Shown piece by piece: positions 39,867-50,089 of a DNA stretch of 64,000 nucleotides (its first letter is position 1; each line of letters starts with the position of its first letter). This DNA is from Acrocarpospora corrugata. Lineage in GTDB: Bacteria > Actinomycetota > Actinomycetes > Streptosporangiales > Streptosporangiaceae. The DNA is taken from the NCBI RefSeq assembly GCF_009687845.1, contig NZ_BLAD01000056.1, forward strand, positions 1-64,000. Reading direction: 5' to 3'. The translations under genes were made by a program, and so were the position numbers. The notes beneath the pieces were generated by a model. It was not told the DNA's origin. It ran no database searches and saw only the letters and a program-made list of their open reading frames with translations.

Positions 39867-41159
39867 TCATGCCACCATGGCCGCTGCTTTGGCCGCGGCG
39901 GGCAGTGCTTCGGCGATCCGGGTGAGCGCGTCGTCGTCGTGCGAGGCGGACAGGAACCACGCCTCGTACGCGGACGGCGGCAGATAGACGCCCTGGTCGA
40001 GCATCGAATGGAAGAACGCCGTGTAGGCCGCCGTGTTCTGGGTCTTCGCCGTCGCGAAGTCCGGCACCGGCCGATCGGTGAAGAAGATCGAGAACAGGCT
40101 GCCGGCGCGCTGCAGCCGGTGCGGCACCCCCGCCGCGGCCAGCGCGTCCGAGGCCGATCGGCCGATCACCAGGGCGGAGGCGTCCACCCGGTCGTACACG
40201 TCGTCGTCGCACGCGGTCAGCGTGGCCAGCCCGGCCGCGCACGCCAGCGGATTCCCCGACAGCGTGCCCGCCTGGTAGACCGGCCCCTCCGGGGCGAGAT
40301 GCGCCATCACGTCGGCCCGGCCGCCGAAGGCCGCCGCCGGGAGGCCGCCGCCCATCACCTTGCCGAAGGTCATCAGGTCGGCGTTCACGGGGTCGAGACC
40401 GTACCAGCCGGATTCTGACACCCGGAAGCCGGTCAGCACCTCGTCCACGATGAGCAGCGCGCCGTGCTCGGTGCACAGGTCGCGGAGTCCGCGGTTGAAG
40501 CCGTCCAGGGGCGGCACCACGCCCATGTTGGCCGGGCACGCCTCGGTGATCACGCAGGCGATCCCCCCGGCCGCGAACGCCTCCTCGACCGCCGGCACGT
40601 CGTTGTACGGCAGCACGATCGTGTCCGCCGCCGACGCGCCCGTCACGCCCGGGGTGTCCGGCAGGCCGAAGGTGACCACGCCGGATCCGGCCGAGGCAAG
40701 CAGCGCGTCCACGTGCCCGTGGTAGCAGCCGGCGAACTTGATGATCTTCGATCGGCCGGTGAAGCCGCGCGCGAGCCGTACCGCGCTCATGGTCGCCTCG
40801 GTGCCCGAGCTGACCAGCCGGACCTGCTCCACCGCCGGGCTCATCCGGTCGACGATCGCCTCGGCGAGCCGGACCTCGCCCTCGGTGGCCGTGCCGTAGG
40901 ACAGGCCGTGGGACAGCGCCTCCTCGATGGCCGCCACCACGGCCGGGTGCCGGTGCCCGAGGATCATCGGCCCCCAGGAGCAGACCAGATCCACATACTG
41001 GTTGCCGTCCACGTCGGTGAGGTAGGGGCCCTGCCCCGACGCCATGAAACGCGGCGTCCCGCCCACCGCCCCGAAGGCCCGGACCGGCGAGTTCACCCCG
41101 CCTGGCACCAGTTCCTTGGCCCGCGCGAACAACTGCTCAGAATTCCCGATACGGCTCAC
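39867..41159 (-). CDS. hemL: Glutamate-1-semialdehyde 2,1-aminomutase
   Basis: This 430-residue PLP enzyme makes 5-aminolevulinate from glutamate-1-semialdehyde (C5 pathway). [13 protein letters not shown] is followed by the PLP lysine K267 in [11 protein letters not shown]. The N terminus [10 protein letters not shown] is the family signature. The gene is 13 bp upstream-facing from the primase-like gene and converges with the small ORF. It supplies haem together with hemA, B, C and D in this window. Confidence 0.97.
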   Translation of the reverse strand: MSRIGNSEQLFARAKELVPGGVNSPVRAFGAVGGTPRFMASGQGPYLTDVDGNQYVDLVCSWGPMILGHRHPAVVAAIEEALSHGLSYGTATEGEVRLAEAIVDRMSPAVEQVRLVSSGTEATMSAVRLARGFTGRSKIIKFAGCYHGHVDALLASAGSGVVTFGLPDTPGVTGASAADTIVLPYNDVPAVEEAFAAGGIACVITEACPANMGVVPPLDGFNRGLRDLCTEHGALLIVDEVLTGFRVSESGWYGLDPVNADLMTFGKVMGGGLPAAAFGGRADVMAHLAPEGPVYQAGTLSGNPLACAAGLATLTACDDDVYDRVDASALVIGRSASDALAAAGVPHRLQRAGSLFSIFFTDRPVPDFATAKTQNTAAYTAFFHSMLDQGVYLPPSAYEAWFLSASHDDDALTRIAEALPAAAKAAAMVA

Positions 41160-41172
41160 GCCCCGAGAATAG

Positions 41173-41808
41173 CTATTCGGCGATCAGGTCCAGCACCCGC
41201 AGCGGATCCGGCAGCGGGCGGCCGTCCGGCGGGCGCAGCCAGCTGGCCACCGAGCCGCCCGGCAGGACCGACGGGGGCGCGAGCACGTAGCTGTCGCGGC
41301 AGTGCCAGCGCAGTCCCGGCGAGGAGTCGATGGTCTCCGGGCCGGTGTCCAGGTGGCAGGACCACCACTCGTCCTCGTCGTCGGGCGCGCCCCTGGTGGC
41401 CACGTAAAACAGAACCCGGTCACCGTTGGCGGCGACCGGGCCGGTGGCGAAACCGGTGGCGTCCATGGCGGCCAGCGCGGTGATCCCGGCGGCGGCGGGG
41501 ACATCGAAGACGTCGAACACCCGTCCGGTGGGCAGGATCACATTCGCTTCCGGGTTCTGCTCCCACCAGCGGGTGAGCTGCGCGGAGTCCAGCGTGGCCT
41601 GCATCTGCCAGGCCGGCGAGAGCGGATGCGTGCCGGGGTCGGGACAGCCGACCCGGTCGCACGAGCAGGCGCGCCCGCCCTCGCGGAGCGGGTGCGCCCC
41701 CATACAGCTGGCCCAGCCGAGCGCGGCGTAGTGGAGCACCGAGTTGATGGGGCGCGGCGTCCGGTGCGCGCGCCGCCTCGATCTCCGAGCCAGCGGTACC
41801 CCCACCAT
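41173..41808 (-). CDS. Bifunctional DNA primase/polymerase-like (prim-pol domain) protein
   Basis: This 211-residue protein has an archaeal-eukaryotic primase-like N-terminal domain: a Cys/His-rich motif around [20 protein letters not shown] near 48-70, [15 protein letters not shown] and a later [13 protein letters not shown] segment. The usual acidic metal-binding DxD is not evident ([11 protein letters not shown] at the expected place). The family is typically found between hemL and hemB in actinomycetes, with no known role in haem synthesis. GGGAGGAG precedes the ATG at 41808. Confidence 0.75.
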   Translation of the reverse strand: MVGVPLARRSRRRAHRTPRPINSVLHYAALGWASCMGAHPLREGGRACSCDRVGCPDPGTHPLSPAWQMQATLDSAQLTRWWEQNPEANVILPTGRVFDVFDVPAAAGITALAAMDATGFATGPVAANGDRVLFYVATRGAPDDEDEWWSCHLDTGPETIDSSPGLRWHCRDSYVLAPPSVLPGGSVASWLRPPDGRPLPDPLRVLDLIAE

Positions 41809-41912
41809 TGGTGCTCCTCCCGAAAACAGCCACGACTAGGGTGGCTGGTGTTGCACCCGATAATGCCTGTTACGTGTTCGCGCGCGCAGGGCGACCCCCG
41901 CATATGGCCCGG

Positions 41913-42899
41913 TTAGGCCAGGCGGCGGGCGATTTCGGTGGCCCAGTAGGTGAGGATGAGATCAGCACCGGCCCGCCGGATCGCGATCAGCGATTCCATG
42001 ATCACTCGTTCCCTGTCGATCCAGCCGTTCGCGGCGGCGGCCTCCACCATCGCGTACTCACCGCTCACCTGGTAGGCGGCGACCGGCACGTCCACCAGGT
42101 CGCGGATCTGGCGGAGCACGTCCAGGTAGGCCAGCGCCGGCTTGACCATGACCGCGTCCGCGCCCTCGGCCAGGTCCAGTTCGACCTCTCGCAGCGACTC
42201 CCGGATCGGCCCGGCCGGATCCTGCTGGTAGGCGTTCCGGTCCCCGAACTGCGGCGCGCACTCGGCCGCCTCCCGGAACGGGCCGTAGTAGCCGGACGCG
42301 AACTTGGCCGAGTAGGCCAGGATCGGGATCTCGGCGAACCCGTCGCCGTCCAGGGCGGCCCGGATGGCCGCGACCTGGCCGTCCATCATGCCGCTCGGCG
42401 CGATCACCTGGGCGCCCGCCCGCGCCTGCGCGACCGCCGCGGCGGCGTAACGCTCCAAAGTCGCGTCGTTGTCGACCTCGCCGGACGCGGTGAGCAGCCC
42501 GCAGTGGCCGTGATCGGTGTACTCGTCCAGGCAGGTGTCCGCGATCAGCACCAGCGCGTCGCCCACCTCGGCGGCCAGGTCGGCGAGCGCGACCTGGACG
42601 ATGCCGTCCGGGTCGTCGGCGGCCGAACCCCGGGCGTCCTTGTGCGCCGGGATGCCGAACAGGATCAGCCCGCCGACCCCCGCCTCGGCCGCCTCGTGCG
42701 CGGCCTTGCGGAGCGAGTCACGGGTGTGCTGGAGCACGCCGGGCATCGAACTGACCGGGTTCGGCTCGGCGATGCCCTCCTTGACGAACAGCGGCAGGAT
42801 CAGCTCCGCCGGATGCAGCCGGGTGCCGGCCACCATCCGCCGCAGCGGCGCGGTCCTGCGCAACCGGCGCGGCCTGGCGACCGGAAACTGAGCGGTCAT
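41913..42899 (-). CDS. hemB: Delta-aminolevulinic acid dehydratase (porphobilinogen synthase)
   Basis: The ATG at 42899 gives 328 residues. The Schiff-base lysines are seen in [13 protein letters not shown] and [11 protein letters not shown]. The metal-site loop reads [14 protein letters not shown], with two of the three cysteines of the zinc-type site. It condenses two ALA into porphobilinogen. The gene is 22 bp downstream of hemD. Confidence 0.97.
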   Translation of the reverse strand: MTAQFPVARPRRLRRTAPLRRMVAGTRLHPAELILPLFVKEGIAEPNPVSSMPGVLQHTRDSLRKAAHEAAEAGVGGLILFGIPAHKDARGSAADDPDGIVQVALADLAAEVGDALVLIADTCLDEYTDHGHCGLLTASGEVDNDATLERYAAAAVAQARAGAQVIAPSGMMDGQVAAIRAALDGDGFAEIPILAYSAKFASGYYGPFREAAECAPQFGDRNAYQQDPAGPIRESLREVELDLAEGADAVMVKPALAYLDVLRQIRDLVDVPVAAYQVSGEYAMVEAAAANGWIDRERVIMESLIAIRRAGADLILTYWATEIARRLA

Positions 42900-42921
42900 T
42901 CCCCTCACCCCACGAAACGTG

Positions 42922-44466
42922 TCATTTGGCCCGGCGGCGGGCGCCCCTGCGCGTCTGCGACGGCCGACGCGGAACCTCGCCCGCGGAGACGGCCGCCTGG
43001 CGCTGCTTCGCACCGTACTCCGCCAGCGCCGCCGCGAGGGCCGAAGCCGAAGGTTTGTCGGCCATCACGTCCACCCGGAGCCCGAACTCCTCCGCGGTTT
43101 TGGCGGTCTGCGGGCCGATGACCGCGATAACTGTCACGTTATGCGGCTTCCCGGCGATTCCCACCAGATTCCGGACGGTCGAAGAAGACGTGAAAAGTAC
43201 AGCGTCGAAACCGCCGCTCTTGATCGCCTCCCGGGTCGGCGCGGGCGGCGGCGCAGCCCGGACCGTCCGGTAGGCCGTCACGTCGTCGCACTCCCAGCCG
43301 AGCTCGGTCAGCCCGGCCACCAGCGCCTCGGTGGCGATGTCGGCGCGCGGCAGCAGCACCCGGTTGATCGGATCCAGCATCGAGTCGTACGGCGGCCACT
43401 CCGCCAGCAGCCCCTCCGAGGACTGCTCGCCGGTCGGCATCAGATCCGGCCTGACCCCGAACTCGACCAGCGCGCGCGCGGTGGCGTCCCCGACGGCGGC
43501 CACCTTGAGCCCGGCGAAGGCGCGGGCGTCCAGGCCGTACTCCTCGAACTTCTCGCGGACCGCCTTGACGGCGTTGGCGCTGGTGAAGGCGACCCACTCG
43601 TAGCGTCCTGTGACCAGACCCTTGATGGCGCGGTCCATTTGCTGCGGAGTGCGCGGGGGTTCCACCGAGATGGTGGGCACCTCCTCGGGCACCGCGCCGT
43701 AGGAGCGGAGTTGCTCGGACAGGCCGGCGGCCTGCTCCTTGGTGCGCGGCACCAGCACCCGCCAGCCGAACAGCGGCCGGGTCTCGAACCAGGAGAGCTT
43801 GTCCCGCTGGCCGACCGCGTCGCCGACCACGATCAGGGCGGGCTCGGTCATCCCGGCGTGCTTCAGGTCGGGGCCGAGCCGGCCGAGCGAGGACACCACG
43901 GTGTACTGCTCGGTGGTGGTGCCGTCGCTGGTCACCGCGACCGGCGTGTGGTCCGGCTTGCCCGCGGCGATCAGGGCCTTGCCGATCGGGACCGCGTCGG
44001 CCACGCCGTTGTAGATGACCAGGGTGCCCTGGGTGGCGGCGTACGCCGACCAGTCGGTGACCTGGGCGGCGTCCACGATCCGGAACTCCGGTCCGGCGGA
44101 GGCGGGCGGGATGCCGGCGTAGGTCAGCACGGCGGTCGCGGGCGGCACGCCGGGGACGATCTCGAACTCCACCTCGGCCTTGGCGCAGGCCGCGACCTCC
44201 TCGGCGACCGAGGAGAAGAACGACGGGTCGCCGGCGCAGAGCCGGACGACGGTCTGGCCGGCTTTCGCCGCCGCGACGAAGCTCTCCGCCTCGTCCAGGA
44301 TGGTCACGTCAGGGCGGCAGTGGCGGAGCAGCGCGCCGTAGGCGTCCCGGTCCAGGACGACGACGTCGGCGCGCGACAGCAGGTCGGCCCCGCGGAGCGT
44401 GAGCAGGTTCTCGTCGCCGGGCCCGGCTCCGACGAATGCTACGAATCCAGAATCAGAACTGCTCAA
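42922..44466 (-). CDS. hemD: Uroporphyrinogen-III synthase fused to a degenerate uroporphyrin methyltransferase-like domain
   Basis: The TTG at 44466 overlaps the hemC stop (TTGA) and gives 514 residues. Residues about 8-240 resemble a SUMT (CobA) domain with [15 protein letters not shown] intact but [12 protein letters not shown] in place of GDPxxFGRGGEE and no LTHR after AGIP. Residues about 250-490 are HemD, with [24 protein letters not shown] and [12 protein letters not shown] lysine/arginine tail ends the protein. The SUMT half may be inactive or altered; fused HemD of this type is common in actinobacteria. Confidence 0.92.
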   Translation of the reverse strand: MSSSDSGFVAFVGAGPGDENLLTLRGADLLSRADVVVLDRDAYGALLRHCRPDVTILDEAESFVAAAKAGQTVVRLCAGDPSFFSSVAEEVAACAKAEVEFEIVPGVPPATAVLTYAGIPPASAGPEFRIVDAAQVTDWSAYAATQGTLVIYNGVADAVPIGKALIAAGKPDHTPVAVTSDGTTTEQYTVVSSLGRLGPDLKHAGMTEPALIVVGDAVGQRDKLSWFETRPLFGWRVLVPRTKEQAAGLSEQLRSYGAVPEEVPTISVEPPRTPQQMDRAIKGLVTGRYEWVAFTSANAVKAVREKFEEYGLDARAFAGLKVAAVGDATARALVEFGVRPDLMPTGEQSSEGLLAEWPPYDSMLDPINRVLLPRADIATEALVAGLTELGWECDDVTAYRTVRAAPPPAPTREAIKSGGFDAVLFTSSSTVRNLVGIAGKPHNVTVIAVIGPQTAKTAEEFGLRVDVMADKPSASALAAALAEYGAKQRQAAVSAGEVPRRPSQTRRGARRRAK

Positions 44467-45362
44467 TGGGCCCCCATCAACGTGCCGGCCCCTTGCGCGA
44501 TCATGGCGGCCGCGAGCTCGCGGCCGAGGTCCATGGCAGCCGTCCGGGGTCCGGAGGCGGACTTGCGGACCGCCCGCGTGCCGTCGATCGCGACGACGGT
44601 GGCGGTCAAACTCAACGTGTGCCCGTCGTCGGCCGCGTACGCGCCGACCGGCGCGGAGCAGCCCGCCTCCAGGGCGGCCAGCACCGCCCGCTCGGCGGTG
44701 ACGGCGGCCCTGGTCCGGTCGTCGTCGAGCACGGACAGCAGCTCGACCAGGTCGGGGCGCCCGGTCAGGCACTCCACCGCGAGCGCGCCCTGCCCGGGGG
44801 CCGGCAGCATCTCGTCGGTGTCGAACAGCTGGGCGATCTCGCCGTCCCGGCCGAGGCGGGCCAGACCGGCCGCGGCCAGCACGACGCCGTCCAGCTCGCC
44901 GGCGGTGACCTTGCCGATCCGGGTGTCGGCGTTGCCGCGGATAGGGACGTACTCCAGATCGGCGCGGAGCGCGCGGAGCTGGGCGATGCGGCGCGGCGAG
45001 CCGGTGCCGACCCGCGCGCCTGGGGCCAGGTCGGCGAGCTTGACGGCGCCGACCAGGGCGTCCCTGGGGTCGTCGCGGCGCGAGATGGCGGCGATCGTGA
45101 CGTGCGGGTCCACGGCGGTCGGCAGGTCCTTGAGCGAGTGCACCGCGAAGTCGACGGAGCCCTCGAGCAGGTGGGTGCGCAGCTCGCTGACGAACACCCC
45201 GGTGCCGCCGAGCTGGCTCAGCTGCGCCTTGCTGACGTCGCCCAGGGTGGTGATGCCGACCAGCTCGACCGGGTGACCGGTCAGCGCGGTGAGCCGGTCC
45301 GCGACCTGCTGCGACTGCGTCGTCGCCATCAGGCTCTTGCGGGTGCCCAGCCTCAGCTTCAC
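44463..45362 (-). CDS. hemC: Hydroxymethylbilane synthase (porphobilinogen deaminase)
   Basis: This 299-residue enzyme has the start LRLGTRKSLMA, substrate-site arginines in DRTRAAVTAER, and the dipyrromethane cofactor cysteine C235 in EAGCSAPVG. It polymerises four porphobilinogens. The start is 4 bp inside the end of hemA and its stop overlaps hemD, so hemA-C-D are translationally coupled. Confidence 0.97.
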   Translation of the reverse strand: MKLRLGTRKSLMATTQSQQVADRLTALTGHPVELVGITTLGDVSKAQLSQLGGTGVFVSELRTHLLEGSVDFAVHSLKDLPTAVDPHVTIAAISRRDDPRDALVGAVKLADLAPGARVGTGSPRRIAQLRALRADLEYVPIRGNADTRIGKVTAGELDGVVLAAAGLARLGRDGEIAQLFDTDEMLPAPGQGALAVECLTGRPDLVELLSVLDDDRTRAAVTAERAVLAALEAGCSAPVGAYAADDGHTLSLTATVVAIDGTRAVRKSASGPRTAAMDLGRELAAAMIAQGAGTLMGAH

Positions 45363-46657
45363 TGCTCGATCTCCATCCTGGATACGGCGCCCGGCGCCTT
45401 CGGGTCCAGATTGAACAGTTCGCGGAGCGCCTCGGCATAATGATCGCCTGCCGGGGACGCCGCGAGCTGCTTGACACGCACAGTCGGCTCGTGGAGGAGT
45501 TTGTCCACCACCCGCCTGACCATGTGCGCGACCTCCTCTTTCAGCCTGCCATCGAGTTCGGGTGCCCGAGCCGTCAACCGGCCCATCTCGGCCTCGACCA
45601 CCGCCGCCGCGCGGCTGCGCAGGGCGATCACGGTCGGGGTCACCCGGGCGGCGCGGGCCGCGTCCAGGTAGGCGGTGACCTCCGCGGCGGCGATCGCGCG
45701 GACCGCCTCGATGTCGGCCCCGCGCCCGCCGTCGCCGATCCCGGCCTGCTGCATCGACTCCAGGTCGACCAGGGTGACGCCAGGGAAGGTGCGCACCCCC
45801 GGGTCCACGTCGTGCGGCAGGGCCAGGTCGAGCAGGAACAGCGGCTTGGTCCTGGCCGCCATCGCGGCCAGCGTCATGTCGGCGGTGATCGCGCGGTTGC
45901 CCGCGCCGACGCAGGAGATCACCAGGTCGGCCGCGGCCAGTTCGGCGGGGAGGTCGGCCAGTTCGGCGGCGCGCCCGCCCACGGTCTCGGCCAGCTTCAC
46001 CGCGCGCGCGTATGTGCGGTTGGCGATGACGATGTCGGTGACGCCCGCGCGGGCCAGGGTGGCGGCGGACAGGGCGCTCATCGAACCCGCGCCGACCACC
46101 AGGGCGCGGCGGCCGGCGAGCTCGCCCAGCACCCGCCCGGCCAGGTCCAGGCCGACGCCGACCAGGGACGCACCGGCGCGGTCGATGCCGGTCTCGCTGT
46201 GCGCCCGCTTGCCGGCCCGCAGCGCGTGCTGGACCAGCTCGTTCAGGGTCGGGCCGACGCTGCCCTCGTGCTGCGCGGTGCGCAGCGCCGTCCTGATCTG
46301 GCCGAGGATCTGGCCCTCGCCGACCACCATCGAGTCCAGGCCGCAGGCCACCGAGAACAGGTGGTGGACCGCGCGCTCCTCGTAGTGCACGTACAGATGC
46401 CGGGTCAGCTGCTCCTGCGGCACGCCCGAGTGGGCGGCCAGCAGGTCGGTCAGCGCGGTGACGCCGCCGTGGAACTTGTCCACCTCGGCGTAGAGCTCGA
46501 CCCGGTTGCAGGTGGAGACCACCATGGCCTCCGACACGTGCGCGTCCTGGCGCACGTCGTGCAGCAGCTTCAGCAGGGCGTCACCCGAGACGGTGACGCG
46601 CTCCAGCAGAGCCACCGGAGCCGTCCGGTGGCTCAGCCCGACGATGAGCATGGTCAT
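45359..46657 (-). CDS. hemA: Glutamyl-tRNA reductase
   Basis: This 432-residue enzyme reduces glutamyl-tRNA to glutamate semialdehyde. The catalytic C50 lies in VSTCNRVELY, the NADPH fold has LVVGAGSMSALSA, and a C-terminal dimerisation helix follows. The start overlaps the rex stop by 4 bp, so haem synthesis entry is under the rex promoter. This couples it to redox state, as reported for rex-hemACD in Streptomyces coelicolor. Confidence 0.97.
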   Translation of the reverse strand: MTMLIVGLSHRTAPVALLERVTVSGDALLKLLHDVRQDAHVSEAMVVSTCNRVELYAEVDKFHGGVTALTDLLAAHSGVPQEQLTRHLYVHYEERAVHHLFSVACGLDSMVVGEGQILGQIRTALRTAQHEGSVGPTLNELVQHALRAGKRAHSETGIDRAGASLVGVGLDLAGRVLGELAGRRALVVGAGSMSALSAATLARAGVTDIVIANRTYARAVKLAETVGGRAAELADLPAELAAADLVISCVGAGNRAITADMTLAAMAARTKPLFLLDLALPHDVDPGVRTFPGVTLVDLESMQQAGIGDGGRGADIEAVRAIAAAEVTAYLDAARAARVTPTVIALRSRAAAVVEAEMGRLTARAPELDGRLKEEVAHMVRRVVDKLLHEPTVRVKQLAASPAGDHYAEALRELFNLDPKAPGAVSRMEIEQ

Positions 46658-47349
46658 CCGGCCTCCCCGGCCCAGTCCTCGGCCATCATGGGCCCCCCAG
46701 TCACCTTGCGCTGCTCATGAAACGCGAGGATCTGCAGTTCAATGGATAGATCGACCTTACGGACATCGACGCCGTCGGGCACCGTGAGTACGACGGGGGC
46801 GAAGTTCAAGATACTCGTCACACCGGCGGCGATGACCCGGTCGCAGACCTGCTGCGCCGCCGTCGCGGGGGTGGCGATCACCACGATCGACACGCCGCGT
46901 TTCCTGATGACGGCCTCCAGGCCGTCCGAGTGCTCCACCGTCAGCCCGGCGATGTGGTCGCCGACCACGGCGGGGTCGGCGTCCAGCAGCCCGGCCACCC
47001 GGAAACCCCTGGACACGAAGCCGCCGTAGTTGGCCAGCGCGCGGCCCAGGTTTCCGACGCCCACGATGGCGACCGCCCAGTCCTGGGTGAGGCCGAGTTC
47101 GCGGGAGATCTGGTAGATCAGGTACTGCACGTCGTAGCCGACGCCGCGGGTGCCGTACGACCCCAGGTGGGACAGGTCCTTGCGGAGTTTGGCCGAGTTC
47201 ACGCCGGCCGCCAGGGCCAGATCCTCCGAGCTCACCGTCGCGGTGCCACGCTCGGCCAGGCCGTTCAGGGCACGCAGGTAGAGCGGCAGCCGGGCGACGG
47301 TCGCGTCGGGGATGCCACGCTCACGAGCTTGCGGAATACGGCGGATCAC
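46654..47349 (-). CDS. rex: Redox-sensing transcriptional repressor Rex
   Basis: This 231-residue protein has an N-terminal winged helix (LYLRALNGLAERG and LRKDLSHLGSYGTRGVGYDV) and a Rossmann domain with VGVGNLGRALA that binds NADH/NAD+. High NADH releases it from its operators. The start is GTG 47349. It is the first gene of the rex-hemA-hemC-hemD-hemB series and carries a Rex site in its own promoter, so it is autoregulated. Confidence 0.96.
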   Translation of the reverse strand: MIRRIPQARERGIPDATVARLPLYLRALNGLAERGTATVSSEDLALAAGVNSAKLRKDLSHLGSYGTRGVGYDVQYLIYQISRELGLTQDWAVAIVGVGNLGRALANYGGFVSRGFRVAGLLDADPAVVGDHIAGLTVEHSDGLEAVIRKRGVSIVVIATPATAAQQVCDRVIAAGVTSILNFAPVVLTVPDGVDVRKVDLSIELQILAFHEQRKVTGGPMMAEDWAGEAG

Positions 47350-47397
47350 GTGCCGGAGCTCCAGGGAGGAATGAGCCGGATGTTAAGAACAAACCCC

Positions 47398-47428
47398 AGG
47401 TTAGTGCCTTTGTGAAGCCATGCACAAA
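47398..47428 (-). promoter_or_regulatory. rex-hem promoter with Rex operator
   Basis: TTTGTGAA-GCCA-TGCACAAA (47409-47428) matches the Rex site with one arm mismatch. Read on the minus strand, TTGTGC (47427-47422) and TAACCT (47403-47398) are spaced by 18 bp, so the operator lies across the -35 and spacer. This is a probable Rex-repressed promoter for rex-hemA-hemC-hemD-hemB. The site is also 82 bp before the divergent glutaredoxin gene. Confidence 0.85.
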
Positions 47429-47509
47429 GTCGAGGCTTATCCATCCGTGCTGAATAACTCTGCCAGCCGCGGGGGCCGGTCCCCGATTCGCCCCCCTACT
47501 GTGGAGCGC

Positions 47510-47746
47510 ATGGCTCATTCGATCACGCTGTACGGCAAACCGGGCTGCCATCTCTGCGAGGACGCCCGCGAGATCATCGCCCGGGTGGCGGGCGAGCTCG
47601 GCGTGCCGTGGGAGGAGCGGGACATCACCGCCTCCGCCGCGGACCTTGAGAAATACGGCGAGATGATCCCGGTGACGCTGGTCGACGGGGTGCAGCACGA
47701 TTTCTGGCGGGTGGACGAGGCGCGGTTGCGCGCCGCGCTTGGCTAG
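47510..47746 (+). CDS. Glutaredoxin-like protein
   Basis: The ATG at 47510 after GTGGAG gives 78 residues. YGKPGCHLCEDAREII is the thioredoxin-fold opening with a CxxC, followed by EERDI and PVTLVDG with the cis-proline. It is a small glutaredoxin family (DUF836-type) redox protein. It is divergent from rex, and M. tuberculosis has a similar gene (Rv0508) at this point, which supports a link to redox control. It shares its stop with the convergent gene in CTAG. Confidence 0.85.
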   Translation: MAHSITLYGKPGCHLCEDAREIIARVAGELGVPWEERDITASAADLEKYGEMIPVTLVDGVQHDFWRVDEARLRAALG

Positions 47747-49158
47747 ATCCGGAACGCCGACGGCAGCGGCACGACCTTCGCCGCGTTCACGCTCAGTTCG
47801 ATCACGTTGGTGGCCAGCACCAGCGCCTGCCGTTCGGTCGCGAACCGTTCCATGTGCGGCTGCCGCTGGTGCTCGGAGAAGGCCACCTCGTCCCGGTAGA
47901 GCTCGTAGACGATGCGCTGCAGCGGGGCCGACTTGACGCCGTGGCAGACGAAGACCAGCGTGTCCGGCTCGGTCGACTGGACCGCTTCGACGGTCTCCTC
48001 GGCCAGCTTGTCGAACGCCTCGCCGGAGCCGTCCATCAGGGTGAAGACGGTGAGCAGGCCGTAGATGTTCGGGGACGGTTTGGCGGTGGCGCCGACTGAG
48101 GCCGCGCCCGGGTAGAGCACGCCGGTGGCCGGCATGTTGTATTCGGGGACGGCGGGCTGGGGGGCGGGCATGCCGTACTCGGGGGTGCCGGCGCCGTAGC
48201 GGTCGGGGGGCATCATGGTGCCCGTCATGGGGCCGCCGAAGGGTTCCGGGCCCAATGGAACGTGCGGGGGGACCGGGCCGGGGGGCGCGCCGAAGGCGCC
48301 GGTCTGCATCCGGGCGCCGTAGTCGACCTCGCCGGTCTCGCCCGCGCGGTATTCGGCCACCAGGTCGCCGAGGCCGGAGCGGAGCGGCGGGAGTTCCGGC
48401 TCGGGTTCTGGAGCGTGCCTGCGGCCGTACCCCTGCCAGTCCTGCTGCGGCGGCGGGCCGGGGGCGGGCGCGGGGTCGTCCTCCTCGTCCTCGTACGGAG
48501 CGAGCGGCCGGGCCACCGCGTACCAGATCGCGCCGGACAGGCCGCCCAGCAGCGCGGCCACGAACGGGCCTGGCACGGCGAGCAGGAACGAGCCCACCGT
48601 GGCCATGCCGGTCGGGGCCAGCACCACGGTGGCGTTCATGTTGTCGGCGTCGTAGTCGTCGCCGCCACGCCACCGCACCACCGCCACCATCAGCGCGATC
48701 AGCAGCGTCAGCACCACGATCCCGTGCACGCCGCGCAGCAGCCACTCCGGCCAGAGGTCCCAGATCGCGCTCGCGTCGGGCAGCGTCTTGCCGAAGGTCC
48801 CCGACACCGGGTCGATCAGCAGGATGACGCCGCCGACCAGGGTGAGGCCGCCGCCGAGGAGCCAGCCGGAGACCTGGGCCGACCGTTTCTCCGCCAGCAG
48901 CTGGATCAGCCCGACCGCCAGCCAGAGCGGCGCGAGCAGCACCCCGGCGACCTGGTAGATCCGGAACGTGAGCGGCCCGAAACCCAGCACGTGGCCGACG
49001 GCGATGGCGCCCAGGCCCAGGCAGAGGGCGGCGGTCGTGATGATCCAGGCGGTCAGCCACCCGGACCTCTCTTCGCGCAGCCGACCGATGAGCGCGCCCG
49101 TGGTGATGGCGGCCAGCACGGCTCCGGCGAAGGCGATGACAGCGACTAGAACTTCCAT
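47743..49158 (-). CDS. Multi-helix membrane protein with C-terminal ABM-like domain
   Basis: The ATG at 49158 after AGGA gives 471 residues. About seven hydrophobic helices occupy residues 1-210. A proline- and glycine-rich linker (215-370) follows. The last 100 residues (SPNIYGLLTVFTLMDG, EPDTLVFVCHG and the FSEHQRQPHMERFATER helix) look like an antibiotic-biosynthesis-monooxygenase (ABM) dimeric alpha-beta fold. The combination is unusual. Sited beside glutaredoxin and rex, a redox or haem-related role is conceivable but not shown. Confidence 0.6.
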   Translation of the reverse strand: MEVLVAVIAFAGAVLAAITTGALIGRLREERSGWLTAWIITTAALCLGLGAIAVGHVLGFGPLTFRIYQVAGVLLAPLWLAVGLIQLLAEKRSAQVSGWLLGGGLTLVGGVILLIDPVSGTFGKTLPDASAIWDLWPEWLLRGVHGIVVLTLLIALMVAVVRWRGGDDYDADNMNATVVLAPTGMATVGSFLLAVPGPFVAALLGGLSGAIWYAVARPLAPYEDEEDDPAPAPGPPPQQDWQGYGRRHAPEPEPELPPLRSGLGDLVAEYRAGETGEVDYGARMQTGAFGAPPGPVPPHVPLGPEPFGGPMTGTMMPPDRYGAGTPEYGMPAPQPAVPEYNMPATGVLYPGAASVGATAKPSPNIYGLLTVFTLMDGSGEAFDKLAEETVEAVQSTEPDTLVFVCHGVKSAPLQRIVYELYRDEVAFSEHQRQPHMERFATERQALVLATNVIELSVNAAKVVPLPSAFRI

Positions 49159-49342
49159 GGTGGTCCTTATGCTGCCGGACATTACCTTCCTACCGGTAGC
49201 CGATGCCCAGGTCCACTGGGTGTGCTCGCCCGAACACGAGGATTCTCGCCATTAGTTCTGTCCGAGTGGATTGTGTTATCTCGCGTTGATTTCTAGAGTG
49301 TGCAAGCACGCCGACTTCCCCTTCCCCGCTTGGGATATCCGG

Positions 49343-49993
49343 ATGCCGAACACGTGGCCGTTCGCCGGGATCGCTCCTCCGGCTTCCGCTGGAGCGGTGC
49401 ATACCGCGCCTATCGAGCCAAACACGATCACGCTCTCGCCGGAGCACGACGAGATGCGCACGCTGGTCCTGCGCGCCAAGACCGGCGACACCGAGGCGTT
49501 CGGCATGCTCTACGACCGATACGTCGAGTTGGTGTACCGCTACGTTTTCTTCCGGGTCGGCTCGCACGCCCTGGCCGAGGACCTGACCAGTGACACCTTC
49601 CTGCGGGCCCTGCGCGGCATCGCCGACTTCACCTGGCAGGGCCGCGACTTCGGCGCCTGGCTGGTGACGATCGCCCGGAACCTGGTGACCGACCATTTCA
49701 AATCAGGCCGAAACCGGTTAGAAGTCTCCACCGCCGAGATCCTCGACACGCCGCTCGACGGCCCGCACATCCCGGAGAACGCCGTCGTCACCAACATGGT
49801 GAACGAGCACGTGATGCGCGCCGTCCAGCAACTCGGCCCGGAACAGCAGGAATGCGTCATCCTCCGCTTCCTGTACGGCATGTCGCTGGCCGAGACCGCG
49901 CTCGTGATGGGCAAGAAGGCCGGCGCGATCAAGGCGTTGCAGTTCCGCGCCATCAAGGCGCTGGCTCGGGCGCTACCCAAGGATCTCGGTTAA
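49343..49993 (+). CDS. ECF-type sigma factor, BldN-like
   Basis: The ATG at 49343 gives 216 residues. A 45-residue N-terminal extension precedes region 2 (DTEAFGMLYDRYVELVYRYVFFRVG, then AEDLTSDTFLRALRG). Region 4 reads QQECVILRFLYGMSLAETALVMGKKAGAIKALQ. The extension and the DUF5667 gene downstream resemble the BldN/RsbN developmental pair of Streptomyces. An earlier in-frame start (49271) would add about 24 residues; the choice is uncertain. Confidence 0.82.
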   Translation: MPNTWPFAGIAPPASAGAVHTAPIEPNTITLSPEHDEMRTLVLRAKTGDTEAFGMLYDRYVELVYRYVFFRVGSHALAEDLTSDTFLRALRGIADFTWQGRDFGAWLVTIARNLVTDHFKSGRNRLEVSTAEILDTPLDGPHIPENAVVTNMVNEHVMRAVQQLGPEQQECVILRFLYGMSLAETALVMGKKAGAIKALQFRAIKALARALPKDLG

Positions 49994-50089
49994 GACACAT
50001 GCCGTAACCTGGCCGCCCTCCCGTCGTTGGGCAGGGCGCAGGCGGGGATCATCCGGATTTTCCGGGGCCGACGAAACGCGGGAGCGTTC

